A stretch of 5,588 bases of DNA from Candidatus Omnitrophota bacterium (GTDB lineage Bacteria; Omnitrophota; Gorgyraeia; Gygaellales; Profunditerraquicolaceae). Shown here in pieces: positions 4,755 to 5,588 of this stretch. Below the pieces are notes generated by a model, which was not told where the DNA came from, searched no databases, and saw nothing but the letters and a program-made list of their open reading frames with translations. Position numbers and translations under genes: made by a program. Every line of letters begins with the position of its first letter. Position 1 is the first letter of the stretch. The stretch covers positions 1 through 5,588 of the forward strand of contig JALNZI010000091.1 of assembly GCA_023229385.1 (NCBI GenBank), read 5' to 3'.

Positions 4755-5588
4755 ATGGTAAAATTCGGCCAACAGCTTAAAAGATCGATTAATTTTGTTT
4801 TAGGGCTTTTTTCTAATGATATGGGGATTGACTTGGGAACAGCCACGACCCTGGTTTTTGTTAAGGGTGAAGGGGTGGTTCTTTGTGAGCCTTCAGTCGT
4901 AGCTATTGAACGCGGAACTTCTCACGTTTTAGCGGTAGGCGAAGAGGCCAAACGTATGCTTGGCCGTACACCCGGCAATATTGTCGCTATCCGGCCGATG
5001 AAAGACGGGGTTATTTCTGATTTTGAGATTACCGAAGCTATGCTTCGGTATTTTATTAAGAAGGTGCATCACCGCAGGGTTTTGGTCAGGCCGAGAATTG
5101 TTATTGCTATTCCTTCAGGGATAACTGAAGTTGAAAAGCGCGCGGTAAAAGATTCCGCGGAGCGGGCCGGGGCCAGGGAAGTATTTTTAATTGAAGAGCC
5201 TATTGCCGCCGCAATCGGGGTGGGCCTGCCTATCCAGGAACCGGTCGGGAATATGATTATCGATATCGGAGGCGGGACCACGGAGATCGCAGTAATTTCG
5301 CTTGCCGGTACTGTGTTCTCAAAATCTATCCGCATCGGCGGAGACGAAATGAATGAGGCGGTTATCGAATACCTTAAAAAGACATATAACCTTTTAGTCG
5401 GCGAGCGCACTGCCGAAGATATTAAAATGAAAATCGGCTCAGCTTATCCATTGGAAGAAGAGATGAGCATGGAAGTTAAGGGCAGGGACCTGGTTGCCGG
5501 GCTTCCCAAAATCGTCACTATTACCAGTGAGGAGATTCGGGAATCCTTGCAGGAACCTTTGCGGGCTATAGTTCAGCTTACCAAGATT
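4755..5588 (+). CDS. mreB: Rod-shape-determining actin homologue MreB, 3' end cut off
   Basis: The frame runs open from the ATG to the window edge (278 codons, roughly four fifths of a usual 335-350-residue MreB). MreB polymerises on the inner face of the membrane and directs the elongasome that builds the side-wall peptidoglycan. Actin-fold nucleotide motifs are clear: phosphate-1 loop GIDLGTATTLVFV (24-36), IPSGITEVEKRA (119-130), LIEEPIAAAIG (145-155), phosphate-2 loop DIGGGTTEIAV (170-180), RIGGDEMN (193-200) and GERTAEDIKMKIGSA (216-230). The N-terminus before GIDLG is about ten residues longer than in E. coli MreB and reads as a Lys/Arg-containing helix with hydrophobic Phe, Ile, Val and Leu residues, probably a membrane-binding amphipathic helix. 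It has its own promoter and ribosome site. mreC and mreD might follow beyond the window, as in many bacteria, but this cannot be seen. Confidence 0.97.
   Translation, partial: MVKFGQQLKRSINFVLGLFSNDMGIDLGTATTLVFVKGEGVVLCEPSVVAIERGTSHVLAVGEEAKRMLGRTPGNIVAIRPMKDGVISDFEITEAMLRYFIKKVHHRRVLVRPRIVIAIPSGITEVEKRAVKDSAERAGAREVFLIEEPIAAAIGVGLPIQEPVGNMIIDIGGGTTEIAVISLAGTVFSKSIRIGGDEMNEAVIEYLKKTYNLLVGERTAEDIKMKIGSAYPLEEEMSMEVKGRDLVAGLPKIVTITSEEIRESLQEPLRAIVQLTKI
5030..5057 (+). other. Terminator-like hairpin inside mreB
   Basis: TACCGAAGC (5030-5038) and GCTTCGGTA (5042-5050) form a perfect 9-bp stem with a TAT loop, followed directly by TTTTATT (5051-5057). The layout resembles an intrinsic terminator on the coding strand, about 275 nt into mreB, at codons for residues 92-101. 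The tract is short and the stem has only five G-C pairs, so partial termination or pausing is more likely than a full stop. The structure is certain; any function is inference. Confidence 0.4.

Overview
The window is a tightly packed stretch of bacterial chromosome with every gene on the + strand. It carries seven protein genes: two cut by the window edges and five complete. There is no sign of tRNA, rRNA, CRISPR, insertion-sequence or phage genes. The content (lipoprotein maturation, rRNA modification, shikimate pathway, MreB) is core housekeeping. The organism is a rod-shaped or MreB-using bacterium of moderate GC. The order DksA/TraR-like zinc finger - lspA - lgt - RluD-type synthase, the Cys-rich form of the Lgt signature and the 'GTATT' phosphate loop in MreB suggest an uncultured lineage such as Omnitrophota or a relative. 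That placement is inference from memory of such genomes, not a search result.

Region 1 (1-2383) looks like one transcription unit. It starts with the 3' part of a C4 zinc-finger DksA/TraR-type gene. After 22 nt comes lspA (signal peptidase II), which overlaps lgt (prolipoprotein diacylglyceryl transferase) by 11 nt. Two nt further on is an RluA/RluD-family pseudouridine synthase. Lgt and LspA perform the first two steps of lipoprotein maturation, so their overlap makes biochemical sense.

Region 2 (2384-2523) is a 140-nt gap. It holds a hairpin-forming inverted repeat, a plausible sigma70-type promoter and a near-perfect Shine-Dalgarno. Region 3 (2524-4682) is a two-gene unit: an unrecognised membrane-anchored coiled-coil protein with a small C-terminal beta-type domain, overlapping aroA (EPSP synthase) by 4 nt (ATGA).

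Region 4 (4683-5588) opens with a 72-nt gap carrying the best promoter of the window (TTGACA, 17 nt, TAAAAT with an extended -10). It drives mreB, which runs off the right edge after 278 codons.

The points most worth checking are: an Lgt whose signature has Cys at two positions important in the E. coli enzyme; the MreC-like layout of the unknown protein two genes before mreB; and a terminator-like hairpin plus U-rich tract inside mreB. I saw no clear new defence or mobile system here.
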